DNA from: JALORV01 sp963702595
GTDB lineage: Bacteria > Pseudomonadota > Gammaproteobacteria > Burkholderiales > Burkholderiaceae_F
Assembly: GCA_963702595.1 (NCBI GenBank)
Contig: CAVPDC010000016.1
Span: 1-64,000, forward strand
Length of the DNA stretch: 64,000 nt
Direction: 5' to 3'
The notes beneath the pieces are model-generated. The model had not been told where the DNA came from and made no database searches. It saw only the letters and a list, made by a program, of their open reading frames with translations. Positions 38,726 through 48,517 of this stretch are shown piece after piece. How positions within the stretch are numbered: position 1 is the stretch's first letter; the number at the start of each line of letters is the position of its first letter. The position numbers and the translations under genes were made by a program.

Positions 38726-39501
38726 GCCGCGCCCTCGCCCTGCGCACTCGTGGCCGCCACCTGCCCCCGCAAGTAGGGACCGCTGTAGCGATGAGGCGCC
38801 AGCCGGCGCATCTCGGTCTCGATCCAGCGCTCCACCGCGGCCGCCACTTCATCAGCCCCTTTGCCTCGTGAGTCGATCGGCGGCCCGATGGACACGGTGA
38901 TCGTGCCGGGTCGCCTGATGAAAGCATTGCGTGGCCAGAGTTCGCCCGAGTTGACCGCGATCGGAACGGCGAAGGCGCCCGTGCGGACCGCGAGACGCGC
39001 CCCGCCGGTCTTGTAGCGTCGCGTCGACCCGGGCTTGGTGCGAGTGCCCTCGGGAAAGATCACGATCCACCAGCCACGCGCGAGCCGGTCGATGCCCTGT
39101 TCGACGACCTGCTCGAAAGCATCCTGGCCCTTGCGGCGATCGATGCTGATCATCTGGGCCGAGGCCAGCCCCCATCCGAAGAAGGGCAGCCAGTTCAGTT
39201 CGCGCTTGTAGACGAAGGTCAGGTCACGCGGCATGAACGACGGCAGCCACAGCGTCTCCCACGACGATTGATGCTTCGGCAGCAGAATGGCCGGGCCATC
39301 GGGGAGGTTGTCCCAGCCCTCGACCTTCCACTGGATGCCGCAGATCGTTCGCGCGCCCCAGATCGCCATCTTCGTGTAACGGGTACACAGGTAGTAGCGC
39401 GTGTGCACCGGGAACAGCCAGCCGGAAAGCACGACGAACGCCCACGGGATGACGACGATGATGAGGAAGGCCAGGTACAGCGCCGAGCGCAGGGCCAGCA
39501 T
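38722..39501 (-). CDS. plsC: 1-acyl-sn-glycerol-3-phosphate acyltransferase PlsC
   Basis: Makes phosphatidic acid at the inner membrane. The product has 259 residues from the ATG at 39501 (MLALRSALYLAFLIIVVIPW), which begins with a membrane helix; the frame is open further upstream but without conservation. The acyltransferase motifs are LLPKHQSSWETLWLPSF (an H-x4-E version of the usual H-x4-D) and VIFPEGTRTKPGS. The 164 bases between glyS and plsC hold no recognisable gene; in several Betaproteobacteria gmhB sits there. Confidence 0.91.
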   Translation of the reverse strand: MLALRSALYLAFLIIVVIPWAFVVLSGWLFPVHTRYYLCTRYTKMAIWGARTICGIQWKVEGWDNLPDGPAILLPKHQSSWETLWLPSFMPRDLTFVYKRELNWLPFFGWGLASAQMISIDRRKGQDAFEQVVEQGIDRLARGWWIVIFPEGTRTKPGSTRRYKTGGARLAVRTGAFAVPIAVNSGELWPRNAFIRRPGTITVSIGPPIDSRGKGADEVAAAVERWIETEMRRLAPHRYSGPYLRGQVAATSAQGEGAA

Positions 39502-39665
39502 CTCAGTCGGCGCCCGGCCGCTCGCATGCTGACCGGCTGCCCTTGCGAGTCTGAGACCGGACACGCAGCAGGTCCGGCTCCCATGGACTTGCCTGGCGCA
39601 GCACCACGGCCTGCAGTCCGCACCGCGGGTTCGCGTACAGAGTGAGCGTGGGTGCTTTCAATGCA

Positions 39666-41795
39666 TCAGCCCGCCGTCAATTTCGAAATGTCGGCCACGC
39701 GGTTCATCGTTGCGTGGAGTTGCCCCAGTAGCCCGAGCCGATTGGCGCGCAGCTTCTCGTCGTCGACGTTGACCATGACCTCGTCGAAGAAGCGATCCAC
39801 CGGCAGCTTTAGAGGCGCGAGCGCCTGCAGCATCGCGGAGTATTCACTGCGCGCATAGAACGCTTCGGCGCGCGGTTGCAGCTCACTGAACGCCGCGCCC
39901 AGCGCCTGTTCCGCGGGCTCCATCAGCAGCGAGCGGTCAAAGGTCGCAGGCACGCGGTCCGATTTCTTCAGTATGTTGCCGATCCGCTTGTTGGCGGCGG
40001 CAAGGCTTGCCGCCTCGGGCAGTTCCATGAACGCGCGCACGGCGGCGAGCCGCTTGGGCACGAGGTCGATGCGCGACCAGGACCCGGCCAGCACCGACTC
40101 GACTTCCTGCGCGTCGTAGCCCTCTTCGCGCAGCAAACCCGCCAGCCGGTCGGAGAAGAACGCCACCAGGGACGTGCGCGCACCCCCAACATCCTTCAGC
40201 ACACCGGCCGGAAAGGCCGCCAGCGACCGGTCGACCAGATCTCCCAGTTCCAGCGGGAGGGCCTCTTCCTTCAGCATGCGCAGCACGCCCAGTGCGTGGC
40301 GACGCAACGCGAACGGATCCCTTTCGCCAGTCGGCTTCTCACCGATCCCGAACAGTCCCGCCAGGGTCTCGAGCTTGTCGGCCAGCGCGACGCAGATGCC
40401 CGCGATCGATGACGGCAGTGCATCGCCCGCGAAGCGCGGCTGGTAATGCTCGCGGATGGCCAGCGCAACATCCCCCGCTTCACCGTCGTGCCGGGCGTAA
40501 TACTCGCCCATGATGCCCTGCAACTCGGGGAACTCGCCGACCATCAGCGTGCGCAGGTCCGCCTTCGCCAGCCGAGCCGCCCGTTCCACGTGGGTTACAT
40601 CCAGCCCAAGCTCGCGCGCGATCCCGACGGCGATGCCGGTCACGCGCTCGACGCGTTCGAGCTGCGACCCGAGCTTGTTGTGGTAGACGACACTCGCCAG
40701 GCCCGTGACACGGCTCTCCAGTGTCTGCTTGCGGTCCTGGTCGTAGAAGAACTTCGCATCGGCGAGCCGCGCCCGAACGACCCGCGCATTTCCGGAGATG
40801 ATCGCCTCGGGATTGTTGGCTTCGAGGTTGGACACCAGCAGGAAGCGGTCGATCAAGCCACCCCGCGCATCCTTCAGCGCAAAGTACTTCTGGTTCTGCT
40901 GCATCGTGAGAATCAGGCACTCCTGCGGCACCTGCAGGAATTCCGGCTCGAAGCCGGATTCATACACACTCGGCCATTCGACGAGCGCCGTGACTTCCTC
41001 GAGCAGTTCATCGGGAGCGATGACTGTGGCCCCGAGCGGCGCGGCCGCGCGCGTCAGTTGTTCCTCGATGCGCGCGCGGCGCGCCGCGAACGACGGAATC
41101 ACCCGGCCCTCTTCCTGCATCTGTTCGACATAGGTGTCGGCCGAGCGCAGCGCGATCTCGCCCTTGCACATGAAGCGATGGCCCTGCGTCTTGGTGCCCG
41201 CCGAGAGGCCAAGCGCATGCACCGGCACGACTTCATGTCCGTGCAGGGCGACCAGCCGGTGCGCCGGCCGCACGAACTGCACGGTCGTCACGCCGTCGGC
41301 AAGCTGGTAGCTCATCACCTTGGGGATCGGCAACCCAGCGATCGTTTCGTCGAGCGCCGCCTGCAAGGCGACGTGCAGGTTCTGGCCAGCCGCAATGCTG
41401 TGGAGGTAGATGGACTCGGCCTTGCCATCGCTCTCGACGATCAGCGAGTCCGGCCCTTCGCTGGACCCGACCGGCAGTGCGGCGAGGTGGCCGCGGCCCA
41501 GTCCTTCGAGCTTCTTCAGGAATGCCTGCGTCCAGTTGCGCGCGGCATCGCGCGCGACCGCAAGCGGCATCAGCTTCTGCTTGAACGGCTTGTCCGCCGA
41601 CCGGCGAGCTACATCCGTGATGTGCACTGCAAGCCGCCGCGGCGTGCCGAACGCGGTCACACGACTGTCCGGGGCCAGGAAGTGCCGGCTGTAGAGGCCG
41701 GCCTCGATGCCGGTGGCAAAGGCTTCCGACAGTGCCCTGAGCGCGCGCGGCGGCAGCTCCTCGGTGTGCAACTCGACCAGCAGAGAGGCCCTCAT
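39666..41795 (-). CDS. glyS: Glycyl-tRNA synthetase beta subunit
   Basis: Large subunit of the alpha2-beta2 type glycyl-tRNA synthetase, 709 residues. It starts MRASLLVELHTEELPPRALR. It includes VIAPDELLEEVTALVEWPSV, ECLILTMQQNQKYFALKDA and the C-terminal segment VMVNVDDEKLRANRLGLLGQ. The ATG at 41795 overlaps the glyQ stop by one base; a GTG one codon earlier is possible. The length and frame are intact. Confidence 0.97.
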   Translation of the reverse strand: MRASLLVELHTEELPPRALRALSEAFATGIEAGLYSRHFLAPDSRVTAFGTPRRLAVHITDVARRSADKPFKQKLMPLAVARDAARNWTQAFLKKLEGLGRGHLAALPVGSSEGPDSLIVESDGKAESIYLHSIAAGQNLHVALQAALDETIAGLPIPKVMSYQLADGVTTVQFVRPAHRLVALHGHEVVPVHALGLSAGTKTQGHRFMCKGEIALRSADTYVEQMQEEGRVIPSFAARRARIEEQLTRAAAPLGATVIAPDELLEEVTALVEWPSVYESGFEPEFLQVPQECLILTMQQNQKYFALKDARGGLIDRFLLVSNLEANNPEAIISGNARVVRARLADAKFFYDQDRKQTLESRVTGLASVVYHNKLGSQLERVERVTGIAVGIARELGLDVTHVERAARLAKADLRTLMVGEFPELQGIMGEYYARHDGEAGDVALAIREHYQPRFAGDALPSSIAGICVALADKLETLAGLFGIGEKPTGERDPFALRRHALGVLRMLKEEALPLELGDLVDRSLAAFPAGVLKDVGGARTSLVAFFSDRLAGLLREEGYDAQEVESVLAGSWSRIDLVPKRLAAVRAFMELPEAASLAAANKRIGNILKKSDRVPATFDRSLLMEPAEQALGAAFSELQPRAEAFYARSEYSAMLQALAPLKLPVDRFFDEVMVNVDDEKLRANRLGLLGQLHATMNRVADISKLTAG

Positions 41796-42712
41796 CACGC
41801 GACCTCCCGCTGGGCGTCGACACCGAGCATCGGGAAGCCAAGCCTCTCGCGCGACTCGTAATAGCTCTGCGCGACGGCCCGGGCGAGATTGCGGATGCGG
41901 CCGATGTAAGCGGCGCGCTCGGTCACGCTGATCGCGCCACGCGCGTCCAGCAGGTTGAAGGTGTGGCCGGCCTTCAGCACCATTTCGTAGGCCGGCAGGG
42001 CCAGCTGTGCCGCCATCAGCCGCTGGGCCTCGCCTTCGAAGAGGCTGAACAGGCCCAGCAGCTTCGCAGGGTCGGACTGCTCGAAGTTATACGTGCTCTG
42101 TTCGACTTCGTTCTGGTGGAACACGTCGCCGTAGGTCAGCCTGCGTTCGACGCCTCGCTCCTGCCACGTGGCCCAGACGAGATCGAACACGTTCTCGCAG
42201 CCCTGCAGGTACATGGCCAGCCGCTCGAGCCCGTAGGTGATCTCGCCGGTGATCGGCCGGCATTCGAGCCCACCGACCTGCTGGAAGTAGGTGAACTGCG
42301 TGATCTCCATGCCGTTCATCCAGACTTCCCAGCCCAGCCCCCAGGCGCCGAGCGTCGGGTTCTCCCAGTTGTCCTCGACGAAGCGCACGTCGTTCTTGCG
42401 CAAGTCGAACCCCAGCGCTTCCAGTGACCCGAGGTAGCGCTCCAGGATGTCGGGCGGCGACGGCTTCAGCACCACCTGGTACTGGTAGTAGTGCTGCATG
42501 CGGTTGGGGTTCTCGGCGTATCGGCCATCCTTCGGCCGGCGCGAAGGCTGCACATAGGCTGCGCGCCAGGGCTCGGGGCCGATCGCCCGCAGGAAGGTCG
42601 CCGTGTGGGAGGTGCCGGCGCCGACCTCGAGGTCGATCGGCTGCAGCAGTGCGCAACCCTGCCGGTTCCAATAGTCCTGCAATCGCAGGATCGCTTCCTG
42701 AAAGGTGATCAT
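41795..42712 (-). CDS. glyQ: Glycyl-tRNA synthetase alpha subunit
   Basis: Catalytic class II subunit, 305 residues. Family segments are TFQEAILRLQDYWNRQGCAL, EVGAGTSHTATFLRAIGPEP and AAYVQPSRRPKDGRYAENPN. Also present are FVEDNWENPTLGAWGLGWEV and GLERLAMYLQ. It lies 43 bases after lnt and overlaps glyS by one base, so the two subunits are coupled. Confidence 0.97.
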   Translation of the reverse strand: MITFQEAILRLQDYWNRQGCALLQPIDLEVGAGTSHTATFLRAIGPEPWRAAYVQPSRRPKDGRYAENPNRMQHYYQYQVVLKPSPPDILERYLGSLEALGFDLRKNDVRFVEDNWENPTLGAWGLGWEVWMNGMEITQFTYFQQVGGLECRPITGEITYGLERLAMYLQGCENVFDLVWATWQERGVERRLTYGDVFHQNEVEQSTYNFEQSDPAKLLGLFSLFEGEAQRLMAAQLALPAYEMVLKAGHTFNLLDARGAISVTERAAYIGRIRNLARAVAQSYYESRERLGFPMLGVDAQREVA

Positions 42713-42755
42713 GGCGAGGCTTCAGCGCGGAAGGTGGCGCGCAGGAGCCGCGATT

Positions 42756-44288
42756 CTACTGAGCACTGCGCCGGCGACCCGCGCGCGCGACGGCGGCCGC
42801 GAACAGCAGAACAATGACACTGATCACGAGCGCCGGCGCGTTGCCGTAGCGGATATACGGTGTGCGCCCGTGATGGCCCTGCACGCTGCCATCGAGCGCG
42901 CCTGCGGTGTTGAACGGAAGTTGCGCCACGACCCTTCCCGAAGCGTCGACGATCGCCGTGGCGCCGGTGTTGGTTGCCCGCAGCATCGGGTGCTGTGTCT
43001 CCAGCGCCCGCATGCGCGAGATCTGCAGGTGCTGCGGCAACGCGATCGAGTCCTCGAACCACGCAAGGTTGGAGAGGTTGAGCATCATCGTCGGCGCGTT
43101 TGCCGGATCGCTCCAGGCGCGTCGAATCACGTGTCCAAACAGATCCTCGTAGCAGATGTTCACCGCGATGCGCTGCCCGGCGATCGCCATCGGCCGTTGA
43201 TCCGCGGCGCCACGCGCCTGGTCGCCGATCGGCATCTGCATCAGGTCGACGAACCAGCGAAACCCCCACGGAATGAACTCACCGAACGGCACGAGGTGCT
43301 GTTTGCTGTAGCGCTGCCAGCCTGGCGCGCCGGGGGTCAGCCCGACGGCACTGTTGTAGTACGCCATGGCCGGCTCCTCGATGAAGACGCCGAAGATGAG
43401 CCCGCTGTCGTGCTCAAGGACAAAGGAGCGGAAAGCGTCGAGGACTTCATCCGGCACGAATCCGAGCGGCACCGGGAACACCGACTCCGGCAGCGCGATC
43501 AGGTCGACGCGGGGCCCCTGCATCAGCGCCCAGTGTTCCTCGAAGCCGCGGCGCAGCCCTTCGCTCGTGAACTTGGCGTCCTGCGGGATGTTGGCCTGCA
43601 CGAGGCGGACCTTCAGCGGCGCGCCGATCGGCTGCGTCCACCTTTGCTGCCCAACGAGGGTTCCGCCAACGAGCGCCATCGCGAGCATGCCAGCCGCCCA
43701 GACATAGCCACGCACGCCGCGCTGGCGTATTGGCAGGGCGAAGATCGCGAGCGCGCCAGCCAGCAGTGCTGCGACAAAGCCGATGCCGTAGACGCCCAGC
43801 ACCGGCGCGAAGCCTGCCAGCGGGCCGTCGGTGTGCGCGTAACCGCTGGCCAGCCACGGAAAGCCGGTGAAAAGCGTGCCGCGCAACCACTCCGACAGCG
43901 CCCAGGTGGCCGGCAACGCCAGCGCCAGGCGCAGGAACGCCGCCGGAGCGAGTCGCTGCGCGACTCCGAGCGCCAGCGCCGGATAAAGCGCCAGGAATGC
44001 GCAGAATGCCGCGGTTGCAGCCCCGGCCAGCAGCGCGGGCATCTGGCCGTAGACATGCATGCTGATGTAGACCCACGACACGCCGACGCCGAACCACCCC
44101 AGGCCGAACGCCAGTCCGAGCAGCGCCGCCGCCCGGGGCCGCTCGATCCGGGTCGTCAGCGCAAACAGCAGCGCGAGCGCAAGCACCTGCAACCACGGCC
44201 GTTCCCATGGTGCGAACGACAGCGCGTGCAGTGCGCCGGCGGCAAGCGCGAGCAGTCCAAGGGCCAGACCCCGGCGCGGAGAACTCAT
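42756..44288 (-). CDS. lnt: Apolipoprotein N-acyltransferase Lnt
   Basis: Adds the third acyl chain to lipoproteins at the inner membrane, needed for proteins such as Pal found in this window. The 510-residue protein has about seven N-terminal membrane helices followed by a nitrilase-like periplasmic domain. The catalytic triad is visible in IALPESVFPVPLG (Glu), YSKQHLVPFGEF (Lys) and AVNICYEDLFGHV (Cys). A last membrane helix (PALVISVIVLLFAAAVARA) ends the protein. corC lies 63 bases upstream, the standard corC-lnt pairing. Confidence 0.95.
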   Translation of the reverse strand: MSSPRRGLALGLLALAAGALHALSFAPWERPWLQVLALALLFALTTRIERPRAAALLGLAFGLGWFGVGVSWVYISMHVYGQMPALLAGAATAAFCAFLALYPALALGVAQRLAPAAFLRLALALPATWALSEWLRGTLFTGFPWLASGYAHTDGPLAGFAPVLGVYGIGFVAALLAGALAIFALPIRQRGVRGYVWAAGMLAMALVGGTLVGQQRWTQPIGAPLKVRLVQANIPQDAKFTSEGLRRGFEEHWALMQGPRVDLIALPESVFPVPLGFVPDEVLDAFRSFVLEHDSGLIFGVFIEEPAMAYYNSAVGLTPGAPGWQRYSKQHLVPFGEFIPWGFRWFVDLMQMPIGDQARGAADQRPMAIAGQRIAVNICYEDLFGHVIRRAWSDPANAPTMMLNLSNLAWFEDSIALPQHLQISRMRALETQHPMLRATNTGATAIVDASGRVVAQLPFNTAGALDGSVQGHHGRTPYIRYGNAPALVISVIVLLFAAAVARAGRRRSAQ

Positions 44289-44351
44289 TGAAGTGAGAGG
44301 GACGTCCCGGACGCAGAGCCGCGATGATGCCAGCCTGGCGGCGCTCGCCCG

Positions 44352-45248
44352 TCAGGCCGAGGGTTGCTGCTCGCTCGACTCGAAGAATTCCCGGACGACC
44401 GTCTTCGGGATGCGGTTGACGAGAAACAGATGCACCTGCCGCGCGTCGGCGCGCAGTACCTCGAAGCGCAGGTCCCCGATTTCCACCGCATCGCCCCGCC
44501 GGGGCACGCGGCCAAAGCGGTCCGTGACAAGGCCGCCGATGGTGTTGAACTCGTCGTCGGGATACTTCGTCCCGAACGCGTCATTGATTTGTGCGATCCC
44601 GGTCAGCGCCTTGACGCGGTACCTGCCATCTTCTTCAGCGATGATCGCATCGTCGCTCTCGTCGAAGTCGTACTCGTCCTCGATGTCGCCGACGATCTGC
44701 TCGAGCACGTCCTCGATCGTGATGAGGCCTGCCACGCCGCCGTACTCGTCGACAACGATCGCGATGTGATTGCGGTTGGCGCGGAAGTCGCGCAGCAGCA
44801 CGTTCAACGGCTTGCTTTCCGGAATGAACACCGCCGGCCGCAGGCTGGCGCGCACGTCGAAGTCCGTTTCCGTGTAATAGCGCAGCAGGTCCTTGGCGAG
44901 CAGGATGCCGATCACGTGGTCGCGGTTGCCGTCGATCACCGGAAACCGCGAATGCGCCGTGTCGATGACGAACGGGATCCACTTCGACGGGGGCTCGGAG
45001 ATGTCGATCACATCCATCTGCGGCCGCGGGATCATGAGGTCGCGTGCGCGCAGTTCCGAAACCTGCAGGACCCCCTCGATCATCGACATCGCGTCGGCAT
45101 CGAGCAGGTTGCGTTCGTGCGCTTCGTGCAGCGCCTCGAGCAGCTCCTTGCGGTTTTCCGGCTCGCGGAAGATGAACGCCGTCAGGCGCTCGATCAGGGT
45201 CTTGTGCTTGTGACGGGAATGGGTGCTGGCAGGAGAAGGGTCGGACAT
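44352..45248 (-). CDS. corC: CBS-domain transporter-associated protein, CorC/HlyC family
   Basis: Cytosolic protein of 298 residues with paired CBS domains (VSELRARDLMIPRPQMDVID; NVLLRDFRANRNHIAIVVDE) followed by GGVAGLITIEDVLEQIVGDI. It ends in a CorC_HlyC domain (GDAVEIGDLRFEVLRADARQ). The family is linked to magnesium and cobalt handling, but the role in the lnt operon is unclear. ATG 45248 was chosen over an open upstream frame that lacks similarity. The 272 bases to ybeY hold no gene I can support. Confidence 0.92.
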   Translation of the reverse strand: MSDPSPASTHSRHKHKTLIERLTAFIFREPENRKELLEALHEAHERNLLDADAMSMIEGVLQVSELRARDLMIPRPQMDVIDISEPPSKWIPFVIDTAHSRFPVIDGNRDHVIGILLAKDLLRYYTETDFDVRASLRPAVFIPESKPLNVLLRDFRANRNHIAIVVDEYGGVAGLITIEDVLEQIVGDIEDEYDFDESDDAIIAEEDGRYRVKALTGIAQINDAFGTKYPDDEFNTIGGLVTDRFGRVPRRGDAVEIGDLRFEVLRADARQVHLFLVNRIPKTVVREFFESSEQQPSA

Positions 45249-45520
45249 CGGTCGGGAGCAGCCCGGCGCACTCGCCGTCGAGCCTGCTCGCAAATGATGA
45301 CGCAATCACAATACACGACGGACTTCGCGGCCGGATGACGTTCAGACGCGAACTGGGTCGCTTGGTCCAGAGTCGTAGGTTTGCGTTTACTTCTCGCGCA
45401 GGCCTTGATTTCCTTGACGCCCACGAGGCGGACCGTCCGATTGAAGGGTTTCCCCTGCGGCGCCGGACCCGCGCAACCGTCCGGTTGAGCTGCCCGTGCC
45501 ACCGGTACAACCACGGGACG

Positions 45521-45958
45521 CTAGCCCGCCGCGTACGGATCGCTGACGCGAAGACGCGCAAGAATTTCCACTTCGCGCGCCTCCATGTCCCGCGCCGCCG
45601 TGGCACGACCGTGTTCGTACCCTTGCGCATGCAGTGTGGCGTGGACGACGAGGTGCGCGAGGTGCGCCCGGAACGGCCGACCCCGCTCGCGGGCGGCTCG
45701 ACGCACGACCGGCGGGCAGATCACGATGTCGGCCTGCACCCGCGGAGCCTGTGCGTAGTCGAACGTCAGGACATCGGTGGCGTAGTCCCGCCCTCGGAAG
45801 GTGCGGTTTAACCGCCGGCCCTCGCTGGCGCCGACGAAGCGCAACACCAGTTCGGCATCGCGCTCGAGCGCCGCGGAGATCCAGCGCGCCAGCGTCGCCC
45901 GCGCAGGCATCGTGGCAAAGCGGCCGAGCCCCTGGATCGTCAGGTCGAGCGCCGGCAT
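45521..45958 (-). CDS. ybeY: Endoribonuclease YbeY (in-frame with phoH in this sequence)
   Basis: Zinc-dependent RNase involved in 16S rRNA maturation and ribosome quality control. From the ATG at 45958 (MPALDLTIQGLGRF) it has about 145 residues. It carries TFRGRDYATDVLTFDY and the metal motif HLVVHATLHAQGYEH, the H-x3-H-x5-H signature. As given, phoH reads straight into it without a stop. However, a TGA overlapping the ybeY ATG (TGATG) exists in another frame, the usual coupling arrangement, so separate genes are likely. corC follows after a gap of 272 bases. Confidence 0.88.
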   Translation of the reverse strand: MPALDLTIQGLGRFATMPARATLARWISAALERDAELVLRFVGASEGRRLNRTFRGRDYATDVLTFDYAQAPRVQADIVICPPVVRRAARERGRPFRAHLAHLVVHATLHAQGYEHGRATAARDMEAREVEILARLRVSDPYAAG

Positions 45959-46996
45959 CAGACGCGCGCGGCGGCGCGATGCGCTCTCGTCGCCGCTGGC
46001 CTCGGCGCGCGCCTCGGCCGCCTCGTAGGCTTCCACGATGCGCCCCACCAGCGGATGGCGCACGACGTCGGCCGCGGTGAAATAGACCATCGATATGCCG
46101 CGCACGTCGGCCAGGACATGCTGCGCCTCGATCAGGCCGCTCGCCGTACCGCGCGGCAGATCGATCTGCGTGACGTCGCCGGTCACCACGGCCTTCGCGC
46201 CAAAGCCGATGCGCGTGAGGAACATCTTCATCTGCTCGCGCGTCGTGTTCTGCGCTTCGTCGAGGATGACGAACGCCTGGTTCAGCGTACGGCCGCGCAT
46301 GTAGGCGAGCGGCGCGATTTCGATGGTCTGGCGCTCGAGCAGGCGCTGTGTCTTGTCGAAGCCCAGCAGGTCGAACAAGGCGTCGTAGAGCGGACGCAGA
46401 TACGGGTCCACCTTCTGCGCCAGGTCGCCCGGCAGGAATCCCAGGCGTTCACCGGCTTCCACGGCCGGCCGCGTCAGCACGATGCGCTTGACGATGTCGC
46501 GCTCCAGCGCGTCCACGGCAGCCGCCACGGCAAGGTAGGTCTTGCCCGTTCCCGCCGGCCCTATGCCAAAGGTGACGTCATGGGCAAGCATCGCCGCGAT
46601 GTAGTCGCGCTGCCGCGGCGTGCGTCCATGCAGATCAGGGCGTCGCGTGTGCAACTGCGGCTGCCCATCCGTACCTTCCTTGGGCTCGCCTTGCGCAACG
46701 CGCCCGCCGCGCTGCTCGACGACATAGAGCTGGATATCGTCCACCGAGATCGGCCGGCCGGTGCGATGGGCGCGCTGCAAGAAGTGCTCGAGCAGCACGA
46801 CCGCAGCCTGTGCGTTCTCGGGACCGCCCTCGACCCGAAACTGGTGGCCGCGCCGCGCGATGGCGACATCGAACTCGGTCTCCACCTGCCGCAGGTTGAT
46901 ATCGAGCGGACCCGTCACGTTCGCGAGGTCGTCGTTGTCGACGTCCGACGCGAAGGTCAGGATCTTCTTGGCTGAGGATGCGCTGCGGCGGGCCAC
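45959..46996 (-). CDS. phoH: PhoH-family ATPase (reads in frame into ybeY)
   Basis: PhoH/YbeZ-type ATPase of about 346 residues, usually encoded next to ybeY and thought to act with it on RNA. Walker A IGPAGTGKT is at residues 145-153, followed by KRIVLTRPAVEAGERLGFLP, FVILDEAQNTTREQMKMFLT and VVTGDVTQIDLPRG. The GTG start at 46996 is 78 bases after miaB. Near the 3' end (about 45975-46000) the sequence is very GC-rich and the natural stop may have been lost by one indel, producing a 491-codon joined ORF. Confidence 0.9.
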
Positions 46997-47074
46997 GTGC
47001 GGAGTCTAGCGTTCACCCTTGGATTTCGTTGCCGGCGCCTCGTGGTACTCGCCGTGCGCCCGCGAGATGGCCAT

Positions 47075-48430
47075 TCAGGCCTGAACGCTGGCGTTCTCGC
47101 GGACCAGCACTTCACCTCGCAGCGAATGCGGCAGGGCCTGTGTCACACACACGTCGACCATGCGGCCCACCAGGCGTTCGGAACCGGCGAAGTTGACGAT
47201 GCGGTTGTTTTCCGTGCGGCCCATCAGTTCGGAACGGTCGCGCCGCGACGGGCCCTCGACGAGGACGCGCTGCACGGTCCCGACCATGGACTCACTGATG
47301 CGGGCGACGTTGTCGTTCAGGACCGACTGCAGCGTCTGCAGGCGTGCGAGCTTGAGTTCGGCTGGAGTGTCGTCGGCGAGATCCGCCGCCGGCGTCCCCG
47401 GCCGCTTGCTGTAAACGAAGGAGAACGATGCGTCGAATCCGATGTCTGCCACCAGCCGGATCGTCTTGCCGAAGTCCTCTTCGGTCTCGCCGGGAAAGCC
47501 AACGATGAAATCCGACGACAGCGAGATGTCGGGCCGCACCTGGCGGAGCCGCCGGATGATCGACTTGTACTCCAGCACGGTGTAGCCGCGCTTCATCGCG
47601 GCGAGCACGCGGTCGCTGCCCGACTGCACCGGCAGGTGCAGGTGATCGACCAGCTTCGGCACGTGCTCGTACACGTCGATCAGGCGTTGCGTGAACTCCT
47701 TGGGGTGCGACGTCGTGTATCGAATGCGCTCGACACCGGGAATTTCGGCGATGTACTCCAGCAGCAGCGCAAAGTCCGCCACTTCGCCCGCACCGCCCAT
47801 CGTGCCCCGGTATGCATTGACGTTCTGGCCGAGCAGCGTGACTTCCCTGACGCCGTGGTCCGCCAGGTCGGCGACTTCGGTCAGCACGTCGTCCAATGGG
47901 CGCGAGATCTCCTCGCCGCGCGTATAGGGCACGACGCAGAAGCTGCAGTACTTGCTGCAGCCTTCCATGATCGAGACGAATGCGGTCGGACCCTCGACAC
48001 GGGCCGGCGGCAGATGGTCGAACTTCTCGACCTCGGGAAACGAGATGTCGACCTGCGGGCGCCCGGTGCGACGCCGTGCCTCGATCAGCTGCGGCAGGCG
48101 GTGCAGCGTCTGCGGGCCGAACACGATGTCGACGTAAGGCGCGCGCTCGACGATCGCCGCGCCTTCCTGGCTCGCCACGCAACCGCCGACGCCGATGAGG
48201 AGGTCGGGCCGCTCGCGCTTCAGGTGCTTGACGCGCCCGAGATCGGAAAAGACCTTCTCCTGCGCCTTCTCGCGCACCGAACAGGTGTTGAACAGGATGA
48301 CGTCGGCTTCGGCCGGATCATCGGTCGGCGTCAGCCCGTGCGCGGCGTTGAGCACGTCGGACATCTTGTCCGAGTCGTACTCGTTCATCTGGCATCCGAA
48401 CGTGCGGATGTAGAGCTTCTGCGTGGTCAT
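47075..48430 (-). CDS. miaB: tRNA-2-methylthio-N6-dimethylallyladenosine synthase MiaB
   Basis: Radical SAM methylthiotransferase acting on A37 of tRNAs, 451 residues. The N-terminal cluster cysteines are Cys13, Cys50 and Cys84. The radical SAM motif CSKYCSFCVVPYTRGEE has Cys158, Cys162 and Cys165. A TRAM domain ends the protein (VQRVLVEGPSRRDRSELMGR). It heads the minus-strand run miaB-phoH-ybeY-corC-lnt, an order shared by many proteobacteria. The frame is intact. Confidence 0.97.
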   Translation of the reverse strand: MTTQKLYIRTFGCQMNEYDSDKMSDVLNAAHGLTPTDDPAEADVILFNTCSVREKAQEKVFSDLGRVKHLKRERPDLLIGVGGCVASQEGAAIVERAPYVDIVFGPQTLHRLPQLIEARRRTGRPQVDISFPEVEKFDHLPPARVEGPTAFVSIMEGCSKYCSFCVVPYTRGEEISRPLDDVLTEVADLADHGVREVTLLGQNVNAYRGTMGGAGEVADFALLLEYIAEIPGVERIRYTTSHPKEFTQRLIDVYEHVPKLVDHLHLPVQSGSDRVLAAMKRGYTVLEYKSIIRRLRQVRPDISLSSDFIVGFPGETEEDFGKTIRLVADIGFDASFSFVYSKRPGTPAADLADDTPAELKLARLQTLQSVLNDNVARISESMVGTVQRVLVEGPSRRDRSELMGRTENNRIVNFAGSERLVGRMVDVCVTQALPHSLRGEVLVRENASVQA

Positions 48431-48517
48431 TGTCGCGAGCCGGTGTAGAGCCGGTGGCGAAGCGGAACTGCAGATTCTAAGGGGCAGGCAGCCCCGCTGG
48501 CGCAGGCTGACGCGGCG

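Noticed and set aside
39502..39665. A 53-codon TTG-initiated frame ending at TGAGATG before plsC
   Set aside because: No similarity to gmhB or any family I know, and no ribosome-binding site; the coupling-like stop may be chance.
45194..45514. 106-codon open frame in the gap between ybeY and corC, minus strand
   Set aside because: It overlaps corC out of frame, has no recognisable motif and no clear ribosome-binding site. The gap may only carry the corC leader.
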